This document shows, piece after piece, positions 1 to 10,245 of a stretch of DNA of 64,000 bases. This DNA is from Pictodentalium vernedei (lineage: Eukaryota > Mollusca > Scaphopoda > Dentaliida > Dentaliidae). The position numbers were made by a program, and so were the translations under genes. The stretch is taken from assembly GCA_031216915.1 (NCBI GenBank), contig CM062292.1, forward strand, positions 7,999,920 to 8,063,919, in the 5' to 3' direction. The first letter of the stretch is position 1. The number at the start of each line of letters is the position of its first letter. The notes below the pieces were generated by a model. It made no database searches. It was not told the origin of the DNA and saw only the letters and a program-made list of their open reading frames with translations.

Positions 1-2
1 TG

Positions 3-830
3 ATCACCAGAGGTTGGGCAAGATTTCAGCAGTATGGCACACCAGTCAGACGACATGGTGGTGGCAGAGACAGGGCAACATCTGCAGCTGATGACCGGTT
101 TTTGATCATTCAGGCCTTCAGAATGCACCCGGGGTAACTGTTTCGACACAGACTATCCGGGCAAGGTTGCACGAAGGTGGTCTCCGATCGAGAAGACCAT
201 ATATTCGCATCCATCTGTCCCAGAACCACCGTCAGGCACGACATGAATGGGCCATGGATCACGTTGGATGGACCAGAGAAGATTGGCGACCTGTCCTTTT
301 TACAGTTCAGTCAAGGTACTGCCTAGAGAACACAGATAGGCGTTCTATGGCATGGAGAAGACCAGGAGAGCGATTCCATGCAGCCAACATTGCTGACCAT
401 GACCGCTATGGTGGAGGATCAATAATGGTCTGGGGCGGCATCAGCTAAGATGGACGTACAGAGCTCTGTGTCCTTGACCGTGGTACATTGACTGCAAAGC
501 GGTATATTGATGAGATCCTGGATGCCCACGTCAGATTGTATGCAGGTGCAGTGGGTGATAGATTCGTTCTGATGGACGATATGCCAGTCCTCATGTTGCC
601 CATGCTGTCTGGGAGTACCGACAGAGGGAGGGGATTGAGGTTATGGACTGGCCAGCAAGATCCACTGACCTCATTCCAATCGAACATGTCTGGAATGAGT
701 TGCAATTTCCGTTCGTCCAGTCCAACCAAGAAGTGTCCAGGAGCATGGTGCCATGCTGGTCCAAGAATGGAACAACATCCCCAAAGGACCATCTGGAACC
801 TGATTGGGAACATGAGAAGGCGTTGACAAA
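3..830 (+). pseudogene. Tc1/mariner transposase, decayed, 5' cut by window edge
   Basis: The translation resembles Tc1/mariner transposases. An HTH-type segment runs over about 3-135 (WARFQQYGTPVRRHG, then DDRFLIIQ), followed in a shifted frame by the catalytic domain (LHEGGLRSRRPYI, GGGSIMVWGGIS) to about 447. After an in-frame TAA the match resumes (RYIDEILDAHV, GDRFVLMDD) and after a further frameshift ends with DWPARSTDLIPIEHVWNEL. At least two frameshifts and one stop break it. The first Asp of the DDE triad, expected in the LFTDES motif, is replaced (LFTVQS). The second Asp (VLMDD) and the final Glu region (IEHVW) are still readable. It cannot encode an active enzyme. No terminal inverted repeat was recognised downstream. 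Confidence 0.9.
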
Positions 831-967
831 TTGTAATTAACTGGTAGAGTGCTGGAAGCCCATATTTGGGCTTTACTCTGAAGTGTCAGTACCAGCACTT
901 AAAGGCTTCATATTTTGTGGATGTTGTTCATACCACCCTTGAAGTGAAATTATTTAGTCTGTTAGTA

Positions 968-1033
968 TTTGCCTTGTTACAATTTATGGGAGAGTGCCTA
1001 TTGGCACTCTCCCATAAATTGTAACAAGGCAAA
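968..1033. repeat. perfect 31-bp-arm hairpin, copy 1
   Basis: Left arm 968-998 and right arm 1003-1033 are exact reverse complements around a 4-base loop. A related hairpin lies at 57235-57300. The two arms differ between the copies at about six positions, yet each copy is internally perfect. It could be the centre of a foldback MITE or a small-RNA hairpin. Confidence 0.85.
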
Positions 1034-1446
1034 CATATGTGAAGAAATTTTGATGCCCATAAATAATTCAGCACTCCAGTTAACAATAATGTGTCTCATA
1101 CTCGATATTGAACCCGTATCAGTTCGCTCCGTCAACTTTTTGCCAAATTTGAAATCTTTAATTTTTTTTTCGATACTATCCATTTTCCACGGTTATCGTA
1201 TTCAAAAGCTAAAAAATAATGTCAAACACAAATAGCAAATGTCCATGTGGCATTGTCGATAATACCGTGTTCAGTCCTCCAATAAGGAGATTATAAACAA
1301 TCAACGAAATATTTTCAACGATATGAGTTTTATTTCAGCTATAAAAAAAAATATTACATGGTTTTTGACATTTTTATTTCGGCAACAAACATTGTACAGA
1401 CCTTTTCACAATACCATAACCTTCTGAATATCTTCTAGGGCTATCT
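1034..1446. other. no feature seen
   Basis: AT-rich sequence with a short poly-A and poly-T. No coding, repeat or RNA signal was recognised. Confidence 0.5.
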
Positions 1447-2006
1447 CTAATCTTCATCTATTTCTATCGAAACGTCTAAAAACGTATATTTTCTTAATAA
1501 TGGGTCAAAAATATATTTTCGATTCTGAACTGCGAATTTTTCGGCTTCACTCATTCCGAAACCCTCATCGCGCCGAAGTCGCTGAACAGTTTCTTTTATT
1601 TTTCTGTAGATCGGATGCCGTCTGAACATCCGTACTCGATTCATCCCTGTGAAAAACCTCTTACAGACGGAATCTGTCACACTGTCTTCAAGAGATTCCC
1701 TGGCCCCCATTGACGGCCTCGTCTCTTGAGTTCCAATGTGTTCTATGTTCCTACAGTAACTGGCACATAGAACACAACTCAGGGGACGCGCTGTCTATAT
1801 TCGACGCTTTCAACTCTTGAAATTCTTCTACGTTATCCACATATGCTCTTCGGATAAATTTGTCTACAGGATTGTTTTCGTCGGCTTCATCTTCCGAGTA
1901 TTCGCTTCCAGTCGTTGTTTCGGTATTTTCTGCCCCTGAATTTGCGCTCTCCTCAGAATCCAACAAGATTTCACCTTCTTTCGATTCATGGCCTTCCCCA
2001 TACCAT
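1441..2006 (-). pseudogene. unrecognised coding-like fragment in two frames
   Basis: Two adjacent open segments on the minus strand, about 2006-1754 and 1737-1447, have protein-like composition. The first is acidic (EYSEDEADENNPVDKF). The second is basic and mixed (MNRVRMFRRHPIYRKI, ending DVSIEIDED and a stop). They are in different frames with only a short gap, so this could be a frameshifted relic of a transposon ORF or two ends of a gene with a small intron. I recognise no family or catalytic motif. Confidence 0.3.
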
Positions 2007-2280
2007 TATTAATTGTGAGCAGTACGTCCTACGAGGTCTCGATAAGTTATCTGATCGAGAAAAGAACTTTACACAAGACTTGCACACTGGCATATCTCAA
2101 CAGTTTAAATGTAAATTAATACTGATGCACGCCCACCAACAGCATTGTATTTAAAAGCGTAATGATGAAATGATGAATAATGGGATAGCTATGAGAGAGG
2201 CTAGTTTACTTCATCACCACCCCAGGCCATTAAATACACTCTGTCTGAAGTATCAGATTTTCTTGCATGAGGAAGGGAGG

Positions 2281-3890
2281 AATCATTTGTGAGTGGATCC
2301 TCATTGTTTGTGAGTGGGTCCTCATTGTTTGTGAATGGGTCCTGATTGTTTGTGAGTGGGTCCTCATTGTTTGTGAATGGGTCATCATTGTTTGTGAGTG
2401 GGTACTCATTGTTTGTGAGTGGGTCCTCATTGTTTGTGAGTGTGTTCTCATTGTTTATGAGTGGGTCCCAATTGTTTGCGAGTGTGTCCTCATTGTTTGT
2501 GAGTGTGTCCTCATTGTTTTGGGAGTGGGTACTCATTGTTTGTGAGTGGGTCCTCATTGTTTGGGAGTGGGTACTCTTTGTTTGTGAGAGGGTCCCCATC
2601 GTTTGTGAGGGAATACTCATTGTTTGTGAGGGAATACTCATAGTTTGTGAGGGAAACCTCATTGTTTGTGAGGGAATACTAATTGTTTGTGAGGAATACT
2701 CATTGTTTGTGAGGGAAATCTTACTGTTTGTGAGGGAATACTAATTGTTTGTGAGGAATACTCATTGTCTGTGAGGGAATACTCATAGTTTGTGAGAGAA
2801 TACTCATTGTCTGTGAGGGAATACTCATAGTTTGTGAGGGAAACCTCATTGTTTGTGAGGGAAACCTCATTGTTTGTGAGGGAATCCTCATTGTTTGTGA
2901 GGGAATACTTGTGAGGGAATACTCATTGTTTGTGAGGGAATACTCATTGTTTGTGAGGGAATACTCATTGTTTGTGAGGCAATACTCATTGTTTGTGAGG
3001 GAATACTCATAGTTTGTGAGGGAATACTCATTATTTGTGAGGGGATACTAATTGTTTGTGAGGGAATACTAATTGTTTGTGAGGGAATCTTCATTGTTTG
3101 TGAGGGAATACCCATTGTTTGTGAGGGAATACTCATTGTTTGTGAGGGAATACTCTTGTTTGTAAGGGAATACTCATTGTTTGTGAGGGAATACTAATTG
3201 GTTGTGAGGGAATACTCATTGTTTGTGAGGGAATCCTCATTGTTTGTGAGAGAATACTCATTGTTTGTGAGGGAATACTCATTGTTTGTGAGGGAATACT
3301 CATTGTTTGTGAGGGAATACTCTTTGTTTGTGAGGGAATACTCATAGTTTGAGAGGGAATACTCATTGTTTGTGAGGGGATACTAATTGTTTGTGAGGGA
3401 ATACTCATTGTTTGTGAGGGAATACTCATTGTTTGTTAGGGAATACTCATTGTTTGTGAGGGAATCCTCATTGCTTGTGAGGGAAAACTCATTGTTTGTG
3501 AGGGAATACTCATTGTTTGTGAGGGAATACTAATTGGTTTTGAGGGAAACTCATTGTTTGTGAGGGAATCCTCATTGTTTGTGAGGGAATACTCATTGTT
3601 TGTGAGGGAATACTCATAGTTTGTGAGAGAATACTCATTGTTTGTGAGGGGATACTAATTGTTTGTGAGGGAATACTAATTGTTTGTGAGGGAATCCTCA
3701 TTGTTTGTGAGGGAATCCTCATTGTTTGTGAGGGAATACTCATTGTTTGTGAGGGAATACTCATTGTTTGTGAGGGAATACTCATTGTTTGTGAGGGAAT
3801 ACTCATTGTTTGTGAGGGAATACTCATTGTTTGTGAGGGAATACTCATTGTTTGTGGGGGGATCCTCGTTGTTTTTGAGGGAATCTTCTT
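2281..3890. repeat. 21-bp minisatellite, ~75 units
   Basis: Tandem copies of a 21-bp unit run head to tail for 1.6 kb. There are two sub-arrays. The left part (to ~2600) has TTTGTGAGTGGGTCCTCATTG-like units and the right part has TTTGTGAGGGAATACTCATT-like units. Because 21 is a multiple of 3 and the unit lacks stops in several frames, long heptapeptide-repeat open frames appear on both strands, for example SLFVREY on + and SQTMSIP or TNNEYSL on minus. Nothing indicates translation, and irregular units break every frame. Confidence 0.95.
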
Positions 3891-3894
3891 TTTT

Positions 3895-4430
3895 TCTAAA
3901 GCAAACATTAACCACTGCTACTGTAATCCAATAGAAATCGGTTGTTATTAATCGGGTACATTGATAATATTCCGAAATGGGGTCCAATAACAGACTATTT
4001 TATCAACAAAAAGCAGGTACACAAGTTGTTCTCATGTATTATCTTGTTTTTATATCGATATATGTCACGAAAGTTACGCTATAGTCATAGCTGTTGATAG
4101 TGACATATAGGAACATGCTTGAAAAATTGTATACAAGAATTAATTTTGACATGAGCTGTAGAATGATTCAGTGAATCAGATTTCATTTTGATTTGTACTG
4201 TAATGTGATGCAAAAATAGTTTGAACATAATTAATTCCGATCCGTGTTGTACCCTCGATATAGACTAAAAGCAGGTAGTGAGAACGGGCTGAGGGCGCTC
4301 ATATAGGCGGGGGCTCTATTGAAGAATTGTATGTGGGAATTAATTTTGATTTTGTGTTCGTAACTTCATAGTGGGCAAAGTGTGGGTCTGAGTGGGATAG
4401 TCAGTCATGCGAGTTTAATTAACAAGCTAG
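3895..4430. other. no gene seen
   Basis: AT-rich spacer. A short GAATTAATTTTGA motif recurs at about 4138 and 4337. No other feature was recognised. Confidence 0.5.
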
Positions 4431-4637
4431 CCGGTGTAAAAGGAATGGAAGACCATAGGAACGTTAGTCCCTCTGGACTATTATTCCGTGGAATTATAGT
4501 CCTAGGTCTAACATTTCTAGGAATAGTAGTCCGGCGGACTACTATTCCTAGAAATGTTAGACCTAGGACTATAATTCCGCGGAATAATAGTCCAGAGGGA
4601 CTAATTTTCCTACGGACTTCCATTCCTGTTACACCGG
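4431..4637. mobile_element. 207-bp full-length palindromic MITE, CCGG-flanked, copy 1
   Basis: The whole 207 bp is nearly one palindrome, centred on AGTAGTCCGGCGGACTACT, with ends CCGGTGTAA and TTACACCGG. A second copy of equal length is at 18055-18261. If CCGG is a 4-bp target duplication, the element itself begins TGTAA and ends TTACA, which would fit a Ginger-like integrase-related transposon. That assignment is inference. The arms contain repeated sub-motifs such as CTATTATTCCGCGGAAT. No coding potential. Confidence 0.85.
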
Positions 4638-4832
4638 AACGTCATAAAACCTCTCAGTGGAGTGAATAAAGGGTGAAGTGCGCGAAAATGTATGTCTAGA
4701 ATGATTTCACGAGAACCAGCTTTTACTATATTGAACACAAAATTAAAAAGAATTTATACAGGTTTGTACAAGCTAAAAAAAAACAACTGTAAACCAGATG
4801 CTTCTACATGAATAAATCTAATATATATAGAG

Positions 4833-5087
4833 CACGCGGAGAGTGGATTGTAACTAAATCACCCGCGGGGTGGACTTATCACCCGAGCTATAACTTTCAA
4901 ATTTTGAACATATCGACAAAAAACACAAGCAATGTTTCAGCCAATGGACCTCCGGGTTCAACCCGGAGGTCCATTGGCTGAAACTTTGCTTGTGCTGGTT
5001 AGGCTTTGCAACAAATTTGCAATTATTGCTTGGGTGTAATTTCCACTCTGTGGGTGATTTAGTGATGATACACTCTCCACGTACTGT
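4833..5087. mobile_element. MITE-B copy 1 (ends CGTGGAGAGTG)
   Basis: The left end is degraded (CGCGGAGAGTGG) and the right end is CACTCTCCACGTACTGTA. The centre carries the palindromic core also present in MITE-A (CAAGCAATGTTTCAGCCAAT, then GGACCTCCGGG and its complement). Non-coding. Confidence 0.85.
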
Positions 5088-5447
5088 ATGTTCGATTTGA
5101 AGTGATAACAAACTAATTATGTTGATTATGTGGTGAAAGTTAACAGAATTTCTGAAGAAAATGAACTATTTCATTACACCCGGACTTCAAATCTTGAAAT
5201 GCGGAGCTCAAAATTAATTATCCGCTGCATTTAATATGTAAATGCACAGAGACTTCCGAAAAGGTCTAGTCTGAAATATGAAATTCTCTTCATATTTTCA
5301 GTCTTGATCGGAAACACTGAATCAAAATTTGATGGGTGCACGTGACGATTTCCTACACACTGATTGACTGGCTTGAACAGTGACAACGACAAAGGGGTGT
5401 GGTTTTCGATTGGCTCGTTAACACTTTATCATGGATGTGTTCTGTGA
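5088..5447. other. no feature seen
   Basis: AT-rich sequence without a recognisable gene or repeat. Confidence 0.4.
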
Positions 5448-5458
5448 TACATTTTCAT

Positions 5459-5830
5459 TTATTCATTTATTTATTGGTGTTTAAGGTCACATACTTATGC
5501 ACAATGGCTAATCGTGACCGTGACCGTGACAGTTTTACGGGTGGAGGAAGCCGGAGTACCCGGAGAGAACCACCGAGCAACTCGCAACTCGTAACTCTGA
5601 ACTCTGCACCGCTGCACAGGCAGGGTTAGATTGGTTGAAGACATGCGCACCATCGACGTGCAGTACGCTTCAGTACACAGCTTCAGTACACAGCGTCATC
5701 GTGCCCCCATGTAGGCAATCGAGATGAAGTGTCTTGCCCAAGGACAAACGCGGTTGCCGCAGGTGGGATTCGAACCGAGGACCTCTCGATTTGCAGCCTG
5801 CACCTCTACCAACTGAGCCACCGCACCCCC
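5459..5830 (-). mobile_element. tRNA-headed SINE, full length, 11-bp target duplication
   Basis: Read on the minus strand from 5830, the head has a tRNA-like pol III promoter: A box TGGCTCAGTTGGTAGAG and B box GGTTCGAATCC. A conserved body follows (CCTTGGGCAAG, GGGGGCACGATGACG, CGTCGATGG, GGTTCTCTCCGGGTACTCCG). The 3' tail is CCTTAAACACCAATAAATAA. Direct repeats TACATTTTCAT at 5448-5458 and 5831-5841 flank it, showing LINE-type retrotransposition. The same body at 62378-62781 has a 5S-like head. Confidence 0.9.
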
Positions 5831-5841
5831 TACATTTTCAT

Positions 5842-6520
5842 CGATAAACAATTGAATTTCATCATCTTAATTGTAGCAACTTTCCTTTTTTACTTGAGTT
5901 TAACAGTTAAAAGCAATTATGACATCACCTTTGAGAAAAATGGTGGCTGGACATTATTTTTACTTGATTTTGTCAATTTCAAAACACAGTGGAATTCGTT
6001 TAATACATTTGAACAGGTTCAGTCCATTGTTTAACACAATTGGTATTGTTTGCAACAACTCTTTAGCCTCGGGGTGTTTTGATAAACGACAGACCGCAAT
6101 GAATAAGTTGCTTTATCGTTGCATGCCATGTACATGTATAGTAGGTTTGTATTTCTCTCAAACTGACACGCCAATTTGTTTTTCGATCAATTCTGGGAAG
6201 TGTTTTATAAATATATTTAAATTTAATTTAATTTAATTATAGATTATTTAACGAAATTTATTGAAGACCCACAGCTTTTGAATTGTTATAAATGATACGC
6301 CATTTAATATTTTATTCCTTTAAAAGCATTTAATTCTTTAACGAAAATTAACAACTTGTCACACCATTTAAATTTCATTCAAACGATCATACGCCAATTG
6401 ATATGGGAGACTACGTCATAGCAATTAAAGTTCAAGCGATGGGGGAAAGGGGTGGTGGGGGGGGGGGGTGGGTTAATGCGTCATATCACTGTTCAATATT
6501 AAGACGGGGATGGGTATGAC
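5842..6520. other. AT-rich spacer
   Basis: No gene seen. A run of G lies at about 6466-6479. Confidence 0.4.
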
Positions 6521-6645
6521 GTCATAGCAATTAAAATTAGTTGATAACGCCTTTGAATTGTTAGGCGGACTCCGTCATAGCAATTAAAATTATCTACTAC
6601 CTCCTTTCAATTGTTAGGCGGACTACGTCTTAGCAATTAAAATTA
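6521..6645. repeat. short tandem repeat, ~50-bp unit
   Basis: About 2.5 units, each containing GTCATAGCAATTAAAATTA and AATTGTTAGGCGGACT. A related fragment lies at 6412. Confidence 0.7.
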
Positions 6646-6796
6646 TTAAAATAAGAAAAATAATTAAATTAATTAAAGATATGATCGCACTCTTACCTCC
6701 TTCGCCCCTCCCCATAAACCTGCTTTGGCTCCCCTTGCCGGAGGAGTTTCATACCTTCCCCGAACCTCCACCGGTCAATGGTCATCGATTTGTGCA

Positions 6797-6924
6797 TCTC
6801 CTACTACTCCCGTGCATATAACTATAGCTCCCGTGCGTGTCTCCTACTACTCCCGTGCATATAACTATAGCTCCGGTGCGTGTCACCTACTACTCCCGTG
6901 CATATAACTAGCTCCCGTGCGTGT
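6797..6924. repeat. 43-bp tandem repeat, 3 units
   Basis: Three consecutive units begin TCTCCTACTACTCCCGTGCA and end near CCCGTGCGTG. The third has lost about 2 bp. Confidence 0.9.
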
Positions 6925-7105
6925 CTCCTATGAGCCGTTATAAATTGACTTCTTAAAAATTAAAAAAAATTGTATGAGTCTGTATTGGTGGAATATTTTG
7001 GCTGTGAAAGCATTGCGATTTTGTGTATAGAAGCGAGTGGGCATGTCCCGGACCTTGTGGACGGTGACTGGGTACCCGCCTTTCTGCTCGCCCCTAATGT
7101 GCTGC

Positions 7106-7415
7106 TAAACTAGAAGTCCTGTCATGAAATGCGCACAAATAGCACGTCGATCTGCGCGTTCATCTACGCGTTATTTTCATAGTAAGGCTATCAAATCCTG
7201 TACATATGGCCTGTGCACAAGCAATGTTTCAGCCAATGGACCTCCGGGTCACCCGGAGGCCCATTGGCAGAAACATTGTCTATGTTTGTATTGAGTAACC
7301 AGGAGAACCGGCCGTGCTCTGGATGCCATTCGATATGACAATTGCGCGCAATTCCTACGCACAATTAAGCCCAGATAAGCGCACAGTTCGTGACAGGAAT
7401 TCTAGTTTTAACTCT
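7106..7415 (-). mobile_element. MITE-A copy 1
   Basis: The inverted ends TAAACTAGAAGTCCTGTCA and the complement of TTCTAGTTTTAACT are slightly eroded. Contains the shared palindromic core with GGACCTCCGGG. Orientation is minus, taking the CGCTTATCTAGGCTTAATTG end as the start. Confidence 0.9.
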
Positions 7416-7605
7416 ACGTAGGTCGTGTGATGTCTCGCATCAAGGGTATGATTAAAATCCCCCCCCCCCCCCAACCCAGATTCTAGCAGCCGCCACTGAT
7501 GCCGTGCAAGTTTGGAGTAGATTTACACATGGTGACAGAAACAGAACCAAAACGTGTATATTCGTGCGACTCGATTGTCCTCAGTACACCCTGACATTAT
7601 TGATA

Positions 7606-7862
7606 CAGTACGTGGAGAGTGGATTGTAACTAAATCACCGCGGAGTGGAGTTATCACCCAAGCTATAACTTTCAAATTTTGTACATATCGACAAAAAAAC
7701 ACAAGCAATGTTTCAGCCAATGGACCTCCGGGTTTAACCCGGAGGTCCATTGGCTGAAACTTTGCTTGTGCTGGTTATGATTTGCAACAAATTTGCAGTT
7801 ATTGCTTGGGTGGAATCTCCACTCTGCGGGTGATTTAGTGATAATACACTCTCCACGTACTG
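7606..7862. mobile_element. MITE-B copy 2, intact ends
   Basis: The ends CAGTACGTGGAGAGTG and CACTCTCCACGTACTG are exact complements and are flanked by TA on both sides, as in Tc1/mariner-type MITEs. The central palindrome GACCTCCGGGTTTAACCCGG is the core also seen in MITE-A. About 257 bp, non-coding. Confidence 0.9.
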
Positions 7863-8642
7863 TAAGTTAGGAAATCATATCTAATGTTGAAGAGAATATT
7901 TTGCAAAATGGACAAAACAAAAGACAAGACATGTTGAGCATTTATATTTTAAGAAATAGCTCGATGGCCGTCCAGTGAATGTAAAACCATTTGAAAAATA
8001 AAATTTTCACTCGCCAAAGGCATCGGAATGAGCGAGTGTTCTTCTGGGCTGCGTGACATTTGTATCACAATCCTACTGCGCTGTCCAATAGCAGTCTCCG
8101 TCCACTGATAGTAAGACCTTGCCAATAATATTGGCAAAGTATTGCTTAACCATGAATAATTTTATGATTTCCACTCACCAAGGCCATCCAGGCGAGCGAG
8201 TGTTTTTATGACCCGCCCCCTCCACCCACAACTATACTATAACAAGCCTACCACCCTAATCAATGAGACACTCCATGTCCCATAATAATAACACCTGACA
8301 AACAATATTGGACAACGTATAGTTAAACTATTAATAATTTCATGTTGGTATTTGAAGGAGTTCAGAAATATCCTATATTACATTTTAGTTCTCACAGTAA
8401 ACATTCTATTTCGGCAGCATGATATATCATAAATCCACTTATAAAGCACAAAATTTATAACCCATTTTAATGTCAAAATTTGTCACCACAATGCCCGGGG
8501 TAATGGTTGTTGTAATTTTAAAACTGATATTTGTCACCAAGAGTGCTCTTGACATCGTTTGGAAATAATCCGGCAAAAAGGTCGTTTCGTGCCTCATACC
8601 CGCACCCTCAACTTCTAATGCAGTATAATGCAGTATTATTGC
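7863..8642. other. no gene seen
   Basis: Two short similar segments (TTTTCACTCGCCAAAGGCATC at ~8005 and TTCCACTCACCAAGGCCATC at ~8167) suggest an old repeat. Otherwise unremarkable. Confidence 0.4.
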
Positions 8643-8700
8643 TGGTCATGATTAGCCATTGTGCAGACATATGTGACCTTAAACACCAATAAATAAATTA
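8643..8700 (+). mobile_element. SINE 3' fragment
   Basis: Only the tail of the SINE family is present (GATTAGCCATTGTGCA, then CCTTAAACACCAATAAATAA), a 5'-truncated insertion. Confidence 0.8.
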
Positions 8701-8918
8701 AATAATGCGGTATTGTGATTGCGAAAGACGGGACTTAAAATTCACTCGAGAATCAGAATCGATTCTCGCAAAGAAAACAATGAGAATGAACTTTGATTCT
8801 CGCGAATTGTCCATTTGATTCCTGTCATAGATTCGGAAAGTGTCCTTAAAGGCCGCCTGGAGAATTCTATTTTTTCTCGCTCCCGATAAGAAAATACTTG
8901 AACGTAGAAGTGGTGTGT

Positions 8919-8960
8919 AGTGAAGTCTTGGCTGCCTGTACAGGCAGCCAAGACTTCACT
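8919..8960. repeat. perfect 42-bp palindrome
   Basis: The halves 8919-8939 and 8940-8960 are exact complements (AGTGAAGTCTTGGCTGCCTGT). The core AAGTCTTGGCTGCCT recurs in a longer palindrome at 52060-52147 with different arms. Confidence 0.9.
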
Positions 8961-8977
8961 AGAAACCATGCTAAGGT

Positions 8978-9018
8978 GCTGTACAGTACAGTCGCCATGG
9001 ACTGGTCGTAACCTCCAA
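8978..9018. mobile_element. MITE-C end fragment
   Basis: Matches the terminal sequence CAGTACAGTCGCCATGGACT of the MITE family seen complete at 19795-20043 and 42199-42395. Confidence 0.6.
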
Positions 9019-9137
9019 CAGCAAGAATATCAAAGGTCTGTATGTTTTAACATGTGTATTATATGTAAGACACGAAACTCAAGGAAATTGGAACTAGACC
9101 CACTCTTGTAAACATGTATATATGAGTTTTATTACAC

Positions 9138-9250
9138 GGCTGTTCTTTGATATCCCCGTCTACAGCAACACTAAACCATGCGGAAAAAAATGAAAATCCG
9201 TTCCCCACATATGTGCGGAACGGAAATCGTTGACGGACTGTTTTTAAATA
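9138..9250. repeat. dispersed repeat, copy at 32190-32290
   Basis: The segment with GAAAATCCGTTCC, CGGAACGGAAATC and GACGGACT recurs with few changes at about 32190-32290. Family unknown. Confidence 0.7.
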
Positions 9251-9267
9251 AAAGCGAAAGTTCACTG

Positions 9268-9723
9268 CACACTAAAAACTAAAGTGTTAAAACTGACACT
9301 TTCAAGGCGTTAAACCCATTCTAACTCTTAGGGTTTGATTTTAACACTCAAAGCGCAATGCTTTAAGCACTTAGACATTACAATCGTCAGACATCTGAAA
9401 CTTGAATGGATGGCACTTCCCATGTGTCTAGCATTGGTGGTTCTTCCAGAATTATCCATAATTTGATTTGCGCTTGGTGGGTACATAATTGAAAGGACAC
9501 AACGCAGATGACGCGGATAGGGCTCGAGAGTTCGAGCCTGATCCGCGTCATCTGCGTTGTTTCCTTTTAAGTGTCGCGACATTACACTTGTCAAGTGGTA
9601 TTATTGTAACACCTGTCAAGTTCTGGGATATCTACACTTGAACAAAGTGCTAGTTCAGCACTTAGTAAGTGTTAAATACAGCACTTCAAGTGTAGTTTTT
9701 AACACTTTAGTTTTTAGCGTGTG
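9268..9723. mobile_element. 456-bp TIR element with central hairpin
   Basis: The ends CACACTAAAAACTAAAGTG and the complement of CTTTAGTTTTTAGCGTGTG form about 40-bp inverted repeats rich in AACACTT motifs. At 9492-9567 a long palindrome (ACAACGCAGATGACGCGGAT and its complement) forms the centre. Non-coding MITE, superfamily not assigned. Confidence 0.75.
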
Positions 9724-9884
9724 GTATTTTCTACAAATCGTGCATCGAAATTACAATCTGAATCGATAGCGTTAGCACATAGAACACATTTGAGCTCAAG
9801 GGACGAAATAGTAACACTGGTTCTCCTGGCAAATTTGTTTGGCTATAAAATGTGTTCTTTTTGTAGATAGCTGACACATGAATT

Positions 9885-10240
9885 GCTGAGTGTCCTTCTA
9901 ATAATTGTTTTTTTTATAGACGGGAAGGCGTGTAATAAACACAGAACGACGCGCGCTTGTGAATTGGTTAATCAATATGGCACTTGTGCCATCACGGAAG
10001 TATAAAACTCGAGGCCCGCGACCTCTCGTTTTATCGTTCCACGCTGGAAATGGTACGTACTGCTTGCACTCTCACACGCATATAAAAGTATATTCTCAAA
10101 TTCGCGTGTGAATTGGTTAATCGATATGACGCTTGTGCCAACGCGGAAGTATAAAACTCGAGGCCCGCGACCTCTCGTTTTATCGTTCCGTGCTGGCACT
10201 GGTACCTACTGCTTGCACACTCACGTGAATATAACAGTAT
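9885..10240. repeat. tandem pair of hairpin units (hairpin family H)
   Basis: Two direct copies of about 125 bp each contain TATAAAACTCGAGGCCCGCG followed by CCTCTCGTTTTAT, giving an imperfect palindrome. The same family is at 32735-32960 and 33265-33470, and as a relic at about 15640-15745. Confidence 0.75.
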
Positions 10241-10245
10241 TCTTA

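Noticed and set aside
5767..5830. A tRNA gene on the minus strand
   Set aside because: The A and B boxes are present, but the sequence continues into the SINE body and the acceptor stem is not closed.
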